Below are positions 50,564 to 62,640 of a stretch of DNA of 64,000 nucleotides, piece after piece; position 1 is the stretch's first letter, and each line of letters opens with the position of its first letter. A program made the position numbers and the translations under genes. The notes under the pieces are model-generated. The model saw only the letters and a list, made by a program, of their open reading frames with translations. It was not told the origin of the DNA and ran no database searches. The stretch is from Bugula neritina (lineage: Eukaryota > Bryozoa > Gymnolaemata > Cheilostomatida > Bugulidae), in the NCBI GenBank assembly GCA_964035545.1, contig OZ037769.1, forward strand, positions 14,440,633 to 14,504,632, read 5' to 3'.

Positions 50564-51334
50564 TTGCAAGTTGACAGCTTTCTCTATTGTATGGGAAATA
50601 AAAGTGAGAGTGTTTTCAATGGTTTAGCACTGTCGGATGAAGATATTAAGGACTACCAAAAAGTATCTGAAGCTTTTCAGAAGTATTTTTCTCCATGTAA
50701 GTACGTGATTTATGAACGAGCTCGTTTCTTCAGGCGCTGCCAACAACAAGGAGAAACTGTTGAACAGTATGTTAGGTCTCTAAATGACATAGCAGATAGG
50801 TGTGATTTTTCCAATAGATCAGAGCAAATGCGAGACAGAATTGTAGTAGGAATCACAGACACTAACTGCAGTCGTGAAACGCAGAAAATAAATGTTGAAG
50901 ACCTAACTGAAGAGGTTGCCATAAATATGGCTAGACAATTTGAGCAAGTAGACAAAAACGTTAAAGACTTAACAGAAAGTCATACTCAGGGTAGTACTAG
51001 TAATACTTCGGTAGATGCTGTCTCCAAATTCAGTAGTTATAGTAATAGTCACACAAACAAGTCTCAGAAGCACAGCTCTAAGAGTAACAGCACTAGGCAA
51101 ACTAATAACTCTACTCCATGTGGCCGATGTGGTTATGTAAACCACACAAGAGGTACATGCCCTGCTAAAGATTGTAAGTGTAAGCGCTGTGGTAAACTCA
51201 GACACTACACAAAAATGTGTAAATCTAAGCCTGCCAGTCAAGTTCAGCAAGTTGAAGAAGAAGTGGACAGCATATTTCTGGGTGAGATAGCTGAGAGTAA
51301 CGTAGGAGTGTGGACCAAGACTATTGTTGTATAG
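50564..51334 (+). pseudogene. gag: Element B Gag
   Basis: Capsid-like region (VFNGLALSDEDIKDYQKVSE, RARFFRRCQQQGE, VEQYVRSLNDIADRC, MRDRIVVGI) in the style of K02A2.6-type elements. Two zinc knuckles follow, C-x2-C-x4-H-x4-C each (CGRCGYVNHTRGTC and CKRCGKLRHYTKMC). Upstream homology continues out of frame to about 50,530, so the N-terminus is lost. Confidence 0.85.
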
Positions 51335-53218
51335 ACAAGCTTGACTTTCCAGTTCAGTTCAAACTCGATACTGGTGCGAATGTCTCCATACTTCCTCAAA
51401 GGCTATGTTCTAATGTGCCATTAGTAAAGACTAAGAAGCAGTTTTTAGGCCCAGGTAACACTAAGATACCAGTTGTAGGCTGTTTTATTGCTAAACTTTC
51501 TGTAGACAATGTTACTCACACTGAAACTATTTATGTTGTCAACCAAACAAAAGCCTTGCTAAGTCGAAATGCATGAGTTAAGCTAGGGTTAATTTCATGT
51601 AAGTGTGATGTATACTCTGTTACTAATGTTACTGACAACTCTGTATTTTGTAGAGAATTCCCAAAATTTTTTAGTGGTCTAGGTAAAATGAATCATACCG
51701 TAGGTATAGAGTTGCGTTCTGAGTGTAAACCATTTGCTATTAACACCCCTCGTTCGGTCCTCTACCCCTTGTTGTCTAGTGTTAAGCAGGAGTTGAGTGA
51801 TATGGTTGCTAAAGGAGTAATTTCTCCAGTCAGTGAGCTCACAGATTGGTGTGCTCCCATGGTTGTAGTCCCCAAGGCTAATCGCAAGGTGAGAATCTGT
51901 GTTGATTACACTGAGTTGAACAAAGTTGTTCGTAGAGAAGTGCACCCCATGGCTCATGTTGAGTCAAGTCTCGCCAAGCTTGGCAATAGTAACTTTTTTT
52001 ACAGTACTCGATGCTAACTCAAGTTTCTATCAGATTCTTCTCTCTCTCAAAGCTAAAATGTTGACTACATTCTTGTTTCCTTTTGGTAGGTTTGCCTTTA
52101 ATCGTTTACCTTTTGGGTTGTTCTCTAGTCCAGAATTGTACTGCAAAATTGTTTCACAGGTTCTGGAAGGTTTGGATGGTGTTGTCTGTCACATGGATGA
52201 TGTTTGCATTTGGAGTAAATCTCAAGAAGAGCATGATAGTCGTGTTCGTGTTGTTTTGCGTAGGATGGTTGACGCTGGTATGACTCTGAATGTTGAAAAA
52301 TGTAAGTTCTCTCATAGCAGTATCAAGTTTCTTGGTCATGTCATATCCTCTTCTGGCATTCGTGCTAATCCCGAAGCAATCCAGGGTATAGAAAGTTTTG
52401 CCACTCCAACTTGTGTTAAGGATGTTTGCAGTTTCCTTGGAATGGCTAATCAGCTTAGCAAGTTCTCCACCAGGTTGGGTGAACTCAGTGCTCCCTTGCA
52501 TGAGCTTCTTCATAAAAACACTCCTTGGATTTGGGATGTTGCTCAAAAACAAGCCTTCTGTGACATCAAGAAAAAGTTACAACGTTGTGTTGAACTCGCT
52601 CCCTATAGTCCTCAGCGTGAAACAGTTATTCACACTGATGCTTCTCAATGTGGTATAGGTGCTGCTCTGTTCCAATATCAAGACAATGGCGAGCTATGCC
52701 TACTCTGTGCTGCTTCTCGTGGGCTCACTGAGACAGAGAAGAAGTATGCTACCATAGAGCAAGAAGTGTTGGCAGTTGTTTGGGCTTGTGAAAAGTTTAG
52801 GGATTATATTGTTGGTCTTAGAGTGGTTATCAAAACTGATCCCAAACCTTTAGTTCTACTCTTGAATGATATTGAGCTTGACAAGAACCATGCACCTATT
52901 CAGAGGTTTAGAATACGTCTCACGAGGTTCCAATATCAGGTGGAACACAATTCTGGAAAAAAGAATGTTATTGCAGATGCCCTTTCTCGTTCTGTAGGTC
53001 CCATTAGTGAGGCTGATGTTATGTTTATGGAAGAAGTAGAGCTTTTCGCTGTGTCAGCATTGCATAATACTGCCACTTTTCCTCGCTTGAAAGAGTTGAA
53101 AGTTCAACAAGAGAATGATGAGGTCTTATCTCGTGTTCTCCAATATGTTAGGTTTGGATGGCCCACATATTTGCCTTCTCATGAAATTTTGTTGCGCCCC
53201 TATTTTGAATGTACGTAG
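51310..53218 (+). pseudogene. pol: Element B protease, RT and RNase H
   Basis: Protease FKLDTGANVSIL. RT in two frames: ICVDYTELN, then LDANSSFYQI, FNRLPFGL and the catalytic HMDDVCI (Met-Asp-Asp, as in this clade). RNase H: HTDASQCGIGA, a Glu in YATIEQEVLAVVWA and KTDPKPL, ending at ADALSR. The frame change lies in a T run near 51,991. The reading frame ends at TAG 53,216-53,218, nine bases before the hAT-type element. Confidence 0.9.
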
Positions 53219-53226
53219 GTCTAGGC

Positions 53227-54921
53227 CAGGGGTGTCCAACCTTTTCAGACCGAGGGCCAGTCTGCAAGTTTCAGCTTGAGCTGGGGGCCACAACATTTTT
53301 TTTGTTTTTAGAATAAATTTTCAAGATTCATTAAACATCTGCAGGCCATATGCATTGTAATTATAAGCGAGGGCTAGGCTTTGCATGTTTATTAAAATCA
53401 TAACATATTTGAATAGATATATATTATTTATGTGTGTATGTGTGTATATATGCATTTAATTAAAATAGGTAAACAAGAAACATTTCATTTTTAAAACTTT
53501 AATAATCAATAATTATATATGCATTTATGTTTGTGCATAAGAAATTATACATATATATTTATACAAAGTATATATTCATGATTGTACATGCAAATTTAAA
53601 CAAGATGTGCCAGTGCTAAGAGTCTGTACTAATTCCGGTATAGTTGTATTTTACAACCATCAGTGAGACAGTTGTGAGTACACAGTGAGTACTGTTTGCC
53701 TTGAACAATTCTGTTAATATCTGGTTTCGTATCAGAACATATAACCCTTAGTTGCTGGACTAAGTGCTGACTAGTGAGTGAAGTGTAGTATTTATTTTGT
53801 GTATTTCATTTGACTGAAAATTGAAAGCTCAGAGTTCAAACCTTCAAGCCATCTCAGTGCAGTGCAGCATCTAACAAGCAGTCAAAGGTCAAAGGTCAAA
53901 TCATTTCAGTACATACTCGCACAAAATTCATTATAAAACAAAATTGTTTAGGCATCTAACCTTAAAACAGTATGTAAATGAAAACTAACATATACATAAT
54001 AATATTTTAGTACTGCATAAATGAAGTGTGTCAAGGATTCTTCAACTACTTATCTTTCACAATACAGTCAATAAAAGTGAGAGATCTCAGTTATAATTTC
54101 AAAAAAGTCTTGTCTCTATATGGCCTGTCCTGATTAAATGTCTTTGAAATACCTGTCTGCACAGGATAGTTACATGCAGGTAACTTTTTAGCTGCAACTG
54201 CCTTGCTGAGGTTTGCATTGTAACTGTGTAAAAATTCAGTACCAGTAAAAACAATCTTATTTAATTGAAGGCTACTAGAATCAAAATTTAAAAACTATGG
54301 TGTGAATCTTATTTTTTCTCAGTGCTGCTTTTTTGGAATTTTTTCATTTTTTTGCAAAGTTATAGAAAAAAACTGCACATTTTTGGCTAATTTTGCCTCA
54401 AAAGTTGATTTTAGTAGTACCAGTAAAATATCTTAGCAGGAAAACATGATATCTGAATAAAAAAGCAATGACTTTTAGATTTTATATAAATTGTGGATTT
54501 TACACGGGGAAATGGTATATTTCTTTTCAAGTAGTAAAAGCTGTGCATCACTTCACACTTCAGTGAACGCGTAGAGATGAGCATATAATATAGGCAGCTA
54601 CATTACTATAAGTCACAGGCTTGCTAGCTAACAGACTATAATGACTAGCTTACTGTTATTGGTTGTAGTTTGATCTCAGGCTAAACAATGACAAGTAGGC
54701 AACACGCATGCCACCCACAAGACAATATTGTAGAAGAACTTAAACTACATTTTAATAGAAATTCTTAGTGGGATGCTTTCAACTATACCATGTGCTGCTG
54801 TTTCAGGCTAGTTAGCAAATTTGATGAACAAAAATTTGTAACTTGCTATACCTTTGGGGGGCCACACAAATATAGCTGGAGGGCCGGATCCGGCCCGCGG
54901 GCCGCCTGTTGGACAGCCCTG
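53227..54921. mobile_element. hAT-type non-autonomous DNA transposon
   Basis: 1,695 bp flanked by the 8-bp duplication GTCTAGGC (53,219-53,226 and 54,922-54,929). Termini are imperfect inverted repeats, CAGGGGTGTCCAAC at the left and CAGGGCTGTCCAAC read inward at the right. A GGCCGGATCCGGCCCGCGGG palindrome lies near the right end. Such ends and 8-bp duplications define hAT elements. No transposase frame is present. Confidence 0.93.
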
Positions 54922-54929
54922 GTCTAGGC

Positions 54930-55978
54930 TCTCTACGATTGAAGATATTTTAGTTCTTGACAGTCGCATTGTTATTCCCCATGCCAAACGTCTAGCCGTG
55001 CTTGACAAAATTCACAGTGGTCACCTTGGCATCACCAAATGTAGGTCTCGAGCTGCACAGTCAGTCTGGTGACCCAATATGTCCCAGCAAATTGCGGAGA
55101 TGGTTAAAAAGTGTGAGTCCTGTAGGAAAGAGTCAAACGTTCAGCAATCTCCACTCCTTCGTTCTGAGTTTCCTAGTCGTCCTTGGGAAAAACTAAGCAG
55201 TGATTTGTTTTATATTGACAGTAAGTGGTTCTTGCTAGTAGTCGATTACTATTCTCGTTATATTGAAGTTGCATTGTTGGAGGATCTCACCAGTTCTAAG
55301 GTTATACTCCATTTGAAGAGCATATTTGCTCAACATGGTGTCCCAGAGGTCCTGATTTCTGATAATGGTGTGCAATATGCTTCAGAGGAATTTAAATCCT
55401 TCGCCCGAAAGTTTGGTTTTACCCATGTTACCAATTCTCCTAAACACCCTCAAAGAAATGGTGCATCTGAACGAGCCGTTCAGACTGTTAAAAACATTTT
55501 GAAGAAAGGACAAGATCCGTATTTAGGGTTGATGGCTTATAGGTCTTCACCGTTGGAAAATGGTGTCTCTCCAGCTGAGTTGTTGATGGGTCGGAAACTG
55601 CGCACTACAGTGCCTTCTTTGCCATCAGTGTTGGCCCCAAAGCAGCCCGATGTAGAACGGGTTAAGCAAAAAGAGGCTCATGCTAGAGCTCAGAGCAAAG
55701 ATACATTTGACTTGAGACATCAAGTTGTGGTCCCTCCATCGTTAAGTCCTGGTGATAGAGTTCACATGCGTGATCTGAATCGTGATGCTGAAGTTGTTAG
55801 TACTTCCCCTGCAAGGCCCCGATCAGTTGTTGTTAAAAGTACTAATGGTGTCCCACTCAGACGCAATGTTACCAACCTAGTGCCATTACAAATTACTGAG
55901 TTGTCTGATGACAATAATGTCGCTAAAGAATCTAGTTTTGGTAGAACTATTAAACCTAGACAAGATTTGGATTTGTAA
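54930..55978 (+). pseudogene. Element B integrase
   Basis: Zinc domain with H-x3-H (IHSGHLG) and C-x2-C (CESCRK), the catalytic DDE triad in SSDLFYID, SDNGVQYA and NGASERAV, then RSSPLENGVSPAELLMGR and a C-terminal SH3-like region. One TGA (about 55,070-55,072) stands where a Trp is normal; from 55,079 to the stop at 55,978 the frame is open. Confidence 0.9.
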
Positions 55979-56146
55979 ATATACTATTTGCTGTGTTTGT
56001 TTTCATTTTATTATGTATTGCATTACCATTGTGTTTGTTTTCACCAGAGTGCTAAAATGTCTCTGTGTACTATCAATATGTTTCCAATGTGTGTTTTCTG
56101 CTGTATTACAATTTTGTGCAGTCTCCCCATCTTTTATTATTGTCTT

Positions 56147-56158
56147 GAGAAAGGGAGG
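56147..56158 (+). other. Element B polypurine tract
   Basis: GAGAAAGGGAGG immediately before the TG of the 3' LTR. Confidence 0.75.
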
Positions 56159-56314
56159 TGTTGTATTATAATGTACTCGCTATAATGTTACGCTTTTATT
56201 AGGTCAAGATTACCTTCAGTTTGAAGAAAGTTATTGCCATGTTAAATACAATACTTGCTCGTGTTCATTAACAAAATAATTATAATCCACTTCATCCGCA
56301 ACCATAATATTACA
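56159..56314 (+). repeat. Element B 3' LTR
   Basis: 156 bp from TGTTGTATTATAATG to ATAATATTACA. Right after it begins the reverse complement of a Penelope-like 3' region, which fixes the outer edge. No 5' partner exists in the window. Confidence 0.75.
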
Positions 56315-57312
56315 GGCACAATATTGGTGGATTAAAATTTTTACATTAAGAAAATCAACATGCTAAACATAACGTAGAACGTAACGCAAACATATAGCAG
56401 TGGCTTTGTTGTAATATAGGTTTGTAATTAAATATATAAAATAAACACATAATGTAAAAACACAATTTATAGCAGATGCATGAAGTTGTTGTTGGGTGAT
56501 TACACTTTATAGGTATTTGGATATTATATACTATAGTACATAAAATATAAATAGGCTACAGAGTTTCTAGGTTTTGTGGTTGCACAGTAAGAACTTTTTG
56601 AGTGTCGGCAGGTTGATAAGAGTTTGTTTCGCTTGTTTAAAGTACACATGTTGGGTTTGTATAAAATAAAGAAACACTCCCATAGGCATAAATTACACCT
56701 TTTGGTAATTGTGTTGTATGGTTTCGCTTTCCTTAATATTTTCCAACTTAAATTATGTTTAATGTTTTTGCTAGTTAATTGCCAAATGTATTTGCTAAGT
56801 TCTGTTTGATTCGCTTTTTCCTTGTTTTTGAATGATGATTTGTGGTTTGCGTATCTTATTTTGAACGGTCTTTTACTTAGGCCAATGTATGTTGCAGGTT
56901 CGTTTTCGGTGGTTTCTACAGTTGCTTGGTATATTACTCTGCTCTCTTGACAGTTTCCTTTCAGTGGACAACTTTCTTTTTCTCTGCAGTTGCAGTTTTT
57001 TCTGGGAGATTTGTTTTGTTGCTTCTGTTTCTCTAAAATTCTGTTATTGTGGGCATTTATGGTATGTTTTATGTTTGGCATGCAGCTGTAGCTAACTTTT
57101 ATATTGTTTTTGTTGATTATTTTATAGAATGGGTGCTGTTTCGGAAACTCCTCAATCATAATTTTAAAATTTTTTTTGCAATTTTTGTGGTTACATGTTG
57201 GCTGTATGGTAGATTGTACCAAACAACTTTTTTATTTGGTTTCGGGATTTCTATTGTGTGTTGTCGGTTTGTTTTCTTGGTAGGAATTGTAGTTGGTGTT
57301 TATAGCCACTTT
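56315..57312 (-). CDS. Penelope-like element 3' part, minus strand (5' truncated)
   Basis: A frame of 232 codons (57,222-56,524) with broken continuation upstream to about 57,312 (SGYKHQLQFLPRKQ in another frame). It encodes KIINKNNIKVSYSCMPN, the Cys-rich CNCREKESCPLKGNC and GIY-YIG: VIYQA, TYIGLSKR, FKIRYANH, TELSKYIWQL, then [13 protein letters not shown]. The 3' non-coding part extends to 56,315, where an LTR interrupts it inside the hammerhead region. Same subfamily as 62,641-63,590. Confidence 0.88.
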
Positions 57313-57412
57313 TTATATGCAATATTGATGTCAAACTTAGAGTTGTGCACCCACACACATGCAACAATAAGAGATGACGACTACACGTACTTATAATACT
57401 TATAAATCCAGA
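57313..57412 (+). repeat. ~100-bp dispersed repeat, copy 1
   Basis: Nearly identical to 62,128-62,230 (both contain GTCAAACTTAGAGTTGTGCA, CACACATGCAACAATAAGAG and AAATCCAGATACAACA). In both places it borders a Penelope-like fragment. From 57,413 to 60,290 I see no gene, RNA or repeat worth naming; the sequence is AT-rich intergenic DNA. Confidence 0.8.
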
Positions 57413-60292
57413 TACAACATTATACAACTCAACAAAATTTACAGTTCCACCTGTAAATACTTAACTATATGCTGTAAAAGTTAAATAAGATAGGATGACC
57501 TAAATTTAAATTTCATAGTTAGCTAAGCATTATAAATTATATCTTAAAATTAAAAAGTATGCAGGGTATTCTTAAACTACGTAATTTGTAATGATATATA
57601 GCCATTTGTAAATGGATTGTGGCTGTGTATAGCCCTATCTTCAAAGAAAGTATCAATTACTATTATTCCGATTTAATGAGATTATATGAGACACCTGCAA
57701 TTTAAATATAAGCTTACTTCCACGTTAAATATAATAACCTTTTGATCTGACAGAAGTTGCCAGACCAATTATTCTGATTTAATGACCTATCTGAAAGCAT
57801 GAACATAAATATACTTTTAAGTAGCATCTCTTATTATCATAAAATTGCCTTAGTATTAAATAATTTATTCTATACACCGTAGCAACTATCCTTGTAACTA
57901 CAGTAAAGAACTGAAGGCAGCAATGTAAAACTGTCTGGGTACCTATATTTGTCAGCTTTTATTCTACACTAATTGCAATTAAAGGTATATGACGTGGGAT
58001 GAAGCTGCAACTGAAATTGAAGTATGTGGTACCAGTTTATACCAATATATATATGTAATTATGACTTAGAGGACCACGTAGATAACGTAGTGTATTTGCT
58101 GTATTTACTGGGGCGAGTATATCTCTATAATTATAGAGATAAGGCTAACGTAATTGATATAATATGATAACTGCATGAGCCTGTCGTAAGCTAAGATGTA
58201 TATAAATATGGAGAGAATGGCAATTGATATAGGCAATAGGCAAATGGCCTGGGTATCTTTATCACAATAATAGAAATGTCTACAGAGTAAAATCTAAGGC
58301 CCAAAAGAGAATGGAAAAACTTTCATCACACAGAGTTGCGTGACATGAAATCTCAAACAACCATTTCAAGGGTAAGGCTCACAGCTCATTAAGGTTTATG
58401 CCTGGTCCACTATTTTCTAAACTGTCTAGCCTGATTCACTTAGGACCAGCTATCAGGTTAATTAACAAAATTACTTCCCCTTAGATTGTAAATAATTGCT
58501 TCTAATCGTCAGAACTCAACTATGCCGACGGTTTCCTAGAGAATGAAAATTAACCTTTGATTACTGCTCCAGCAGCAAGATGATATCAATTCAATAAACA
58601 CTATGAACCTGTAGATTCACAAGACCTTGGTTGTCATACATACTGAACTTTTCCAGTTCATTGATCCAACACATCAGTTAGAGAATAATGATGGTATGGT
58701 GCAGTAGTCACAGACGATGACTACCTACCAGCTTGAGTTTGTCAAGGTATATATGCTCGCATGGTTGGTAATGAGCCTAATAGATGATTACTTCAAAAGA
58801 AAATCTTATGACATGATAAGACATATTATATATCAATTCAATTAGCATATTTCTGTTCAATTTACACATTCACCATAGTTTGATTAAATAGTATTGCAAC
58901 TTAGTTATATAAAGTTTAATTAGAGTTAACTAGGGCCATAATCTGGACAATACATGGGAGTGACTGAGACTGTACGGGTGACAGCTGACACGCCCCATGC
59001 GATGCAGTCACATGTAGCAATGCCAGCCCCCACAGTGCCTGTTTCCACATGTATCCTACTATAATAATAGAGCTTATATTCTATTTTCTTTTTGAAGAAG
59101 TAATTGCAAACAAACAACATTGATCCCTGATGACTATTATGTGAGTCTGGTACAACATAACTACAATATATAATGTATGAATAATTGCAACTAGTTGCAG
59201 ACAGGTTTCTACATAAATAAACATAAGCTTATACTAATAATTTCTAGTGTATGTTGTGCCATACTGAATAAGGTCGTGCACTGTTATTGGTTTATGCTAG
59301 CGCTAGCACAAGTTGTGCTTATATGTGGGTTGTTGCCAGGCAGCAGCGCTTCATTAATAGAAAAATTCACAGCATAAGATTATATACATATATCCATCAC
59401 CAACATATAGGAAGTGGTTAGTGTTAATAGCTAGCATGCAGGATATCAAAATGCACCAGAGTAATGTGCACTCAGTCTATTTCATATGTCTATGAAATTT
59501 AGTCTGGTCAATGTCAAAGTATAGAGCTCTATGGACATCCAGTAGTACTTTTGTAAGGCCTGTAAATTTATGTTTATGCATGCTGTCGATATACCATTAT
59601 AAAATTTCATATATTCAATCTGCGTCGGTGTCCCATTTTCTTTAGTGATTCTACGTACTCGTTGCCCTAATGACGTGTAGTCATGACTATATAAATTATA
59701 CAATTGTTTTTTGATTTGTTTGTGTTTCGGGATAGTTTGTGTTTGCAGGCGCGCTTTATATAAATTATCATATTATCATAGCCTGTTTGTTGAAGTAGCC
59801 TATATATTATGACAGTATACTGTGTAGCCTTAGTTTTACAATTGAAGTTTGACGTCATTCTGCCCTTTAAATTGTAAAATTTGTAGTATGTACTTATACA
59901 TTGAATAGCGATGATCTATACATGTCCAACGGCCGGATGGGCTGGAACTGTGAGGAACTAATATGGAGATCTATAGAAACTCTTAGGCTGGCTACATAAT
60001 GGGCTAGTAATTAAATTATATAAATAATTATCTAGATCTAAGTACTGAGGGATTTTATTTGGGATAGGATGTTGGTATTGTGCAGATTGAGGGGGGGGGA
60101 AGAGGGTCAAGTTTGACAATAGCTTTTGAGAAGCATCTCAAAAGCTTGTTGACCAACCTATAAATGTATTTAGTGTGTGAGCCAAATTTTGGCTTACTCA
60201 ACTTAGGAAAAATTATTTTATAATTTCCAAGTAATAGCACATTGTTATGCCCCTGGGTTTGACACTTAACTCTGCCCCTTGAGTAGATGTCT

Positions 60293-61318
60293 TTACCCAG
60301 TTTTAGAATAAATGCTTGTAATGGTGTACACCAAATGTTGCAGAGTAAAGAAAAGCATGTATGTAAGAAGATATATGGCTGCTGCCACAGGATGATTGCA
60401 CACATTGAATACCTTATCAGAGGCCTTGGAGCTTGAGTGAAGGTTGGGTGTGGCAGTCATTACATCCTGATGAAGGCTTGCAGCTATCTTCTCTTCTGGT
60501 GAGACATTGTTAGTAGGATGAACCTGCTCTCCAGTAGCTGAACATGGCGGTGCCGATGAACAGCTGGGGTTCATACCTTCTGCCTCAGTGGTACCGTCTG
60601 AGGTTGCAGGTATCTCTGTTGCTTGGTTGCAGTGCTGGGTGCTTCCGACAAATTGTGGGGTATAGAATTTGGACTCAGGGGTCTGGATGTTTGATTCTTC
60701 ATCTGCCGGTCTGCACTCTGAACCTACTTTAGTAATAATACTGGCGCAGATATGACATTTGGTAGGTTTCCTACTCGGACTGTCCACACTGAGTGAGAAC
60801 AACTCCTCTATGGTTGGTGGATTTTTAAACCTACCAGCCAGTTGTGGCAGCAAAATGTAACTTAGCTCACGGTTACCTACGCCAGTAGCAAAAGTCTCAC
60901 CTATAATAGTAAGTTTTGAGCCACTATCTAGCATATATAGATTATTACCCTCATCGATAACTCTACATAAAAAGTCCTCTGTAGACTCATGGGCCCTGAT
61001 ATGGAGGTCTAAGAATTTTTTCATCTTTGTAGAGTGGTTCTCATTAAACTTTTTGTCAAGAACATTAATCAGGGTGTCAAATGAGATTTGGAACTTACTA
61101 GCTTTTACTACGTTCTCGTAACTCTTTTTTGCATTACCATAGAGACAAAGGCCTAAGAACTTAACACTTTGCTCATCTGTGAGGTTAAGAGCTTTTGCTC
61201 GATAGCTAAAATCAGCTTTGGTTTGATACCAATTGTCAGAGATGTCACCAAATTGATGAACAAAAGCCCAACTTTTGGGGCATCTAAATAAGTGGCACCA
61301 GTCACTACATGTGACCAT
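60293..61318 (-). CDS. Gag-like protein of an LTR element (341 codons)
   Basis: An uninterrupted minus-strand frame in AT-rich DNA. Residues ~25-150 look like a retrotransposon capsid (DNWYQTKADFSYRAKALN, SVKFLGLCLYGNAKKSYENV, FDTLINVLDKKF, ESTEDFLCRVIDEGN). The C-terminal half is Ser/Thr/Pro-rich, and the last ~30 residues are hydrophobic and probably not genuine. No zinc knuckle, protease or RT follows. A likely LTR with TATA box and a primer-site-like sequence lie upstream. It could be a deleted element or a retained Gag gene; function not claimed. Confidence 0.65.
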   Translation of the reverse strand: MVTCSDWCHLFRCPKSWAFVHQFGDISDNWYQTKADFSYRAKALNLTDEQSVKFLGLCLYGNAKKSYENVVKASKFQISFDTLINVLDKKFNENHSTKMKKFLDLHIRAHESTEDFLCRVIDEGNNLYMLDSGSKLTIIGETFATGVGNRELSYILLPQLAGRFKNPPTIEELFSLSVDSPSRKPTKCHICASIITKVGSECRPADEESNIQTPESKFYTPQFVGSTQHCNQATEIPATSDGTTEAEGMNPSCSSAPPCSATGEQVHPTNNVSPEEKIAASLHQDVMTATPNLHSSSKASDKVFNVCNHPVAAAIYLLTYMLFFTLQHLVYTITSIYSKTG

Positions 61319-61658
61319 TGTGTGACAGAAAGTGATATATTATAGGCTATTTATATAGTTGGGTATAAAATTTGTTTATATTATAAGCCTCTGGGTAATT
61401 TACTAATTAATTGTTTTTGCTTGCACAATACATAACATAATATTTCCACCCCATATTTAAAACAGACACGTCCTCGTGTCAATTTGTGCACGAATCAATA
61501 ATAAAAAATCAGGCTACAGAAAAAAACAAATAGGAAAAAACGAACTATACAGGACAAATCTAACAAGACATAACCTATATGGTAGTCCCAACTAATGAAA
61601 TACACAGAAAGACTAGGAAACTGGAGTGGTGCACGAGAAAGACCTCACCTCCACCAAA

Positions 61659-62117
<459 letters not shown>

Positions 62118-62127
62118 CCCACGCTAT

Positions 62128-62230
62128 ATGCAATATTAATGTCAAACTTAGAGTTGTGCACCCCACACACATGCAACAATAAGAGATGACGACTACACAT
62201 ACTTATAATACTTTATAAATCCAGATACAA
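62128..62230 (+). repeat. ~100-bp dispersed repeat, copy 2
   Basis: Partner of 57,313-57,412, joined on its right to a minus-strand Penelope-like RT fragment. Confidence 0.8.
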
Positions 62231-62640
62231 CAAGGTTTAAAATGTACGCCCCAACTAGCTCGCATGTTTCAGCGCCGTCGTACCCTCCCATTGTTACGTC
62301 AAAAAGGTTGTAGTTATATTTTTCCTATGCATTTCCAGAGTTGAAAAGTAGCGACTTTTTGGCGTATAGAATTATTTTTGTTTCATCTTTGCTGATTATG
62401 TCAAATGTTGATGCAAAAGTTAGAGCGTTTTCAAGTAGGTTTTGTGATATTGAAGGGTAAAAGTCTATGACGTCAAATGAAATAAATGTGTGTTGGTGTT
62501 TGTTGTTAATTCCTTCAAACCATTTTATTACGTCAGTGGTGTTTTTTCAATGCTTTAGGTGTGTGTTTGTAAGAATTTTGTTATTTATCCGATCTAATAT
62601 CTGTTTACTAATTTTTCCTATCTCTGGTTTGCAAGGATTT
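62226..62640 (-). pseudogene. Penelope-like reverse transcriptase fragment (inverted half)
   Basis: The minus strand in broken frames gives WFEGINNKHQHTFISFDVID, then FYPSISQNLLENALTF, DIISKDETKIILYAKKSLLF and YNLFDVTMGGYDGAETCELV, the conserved fingers/palm stretch of Penelope-like RT including the catalytic Asp motif FDVIDFYPS. It runs away from the + strand C-terminal half that starts at ~62,641. Confidence 0.85.

Larger units (their letters stand above)
50530..56314 (+). mobile_element. Decayed K02A2.6-like Ty3/Gypsy element (element B), 5' truncated, split by a hAT-type insertion
   Basis: Order: Gag, protease, RT, RNase H, integrase, purine tract, 3' LTR. The 5' LTR and the N-terminal part of Gag are missing. 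Frame damage: a shift at the gag/protease junction (about 51,335), TGA at 51,574-51,576, a shift at a T run near 51,991-51,998, a 1,695-bp insertion at 53,227, and a TGA in place of a Trp codon at about 55,070-55,072. The 3' LTR (56,159-56,314) follows a purine tract. Confidence 0.9.

Noticed and set aside
58926-59120. 64-codon minus-strand frame that could be a terminal exon (acceptor-like TATTATTATAG near its middle)
   Set aside because: Too short, no domain recognised and no partner exon found nearby.
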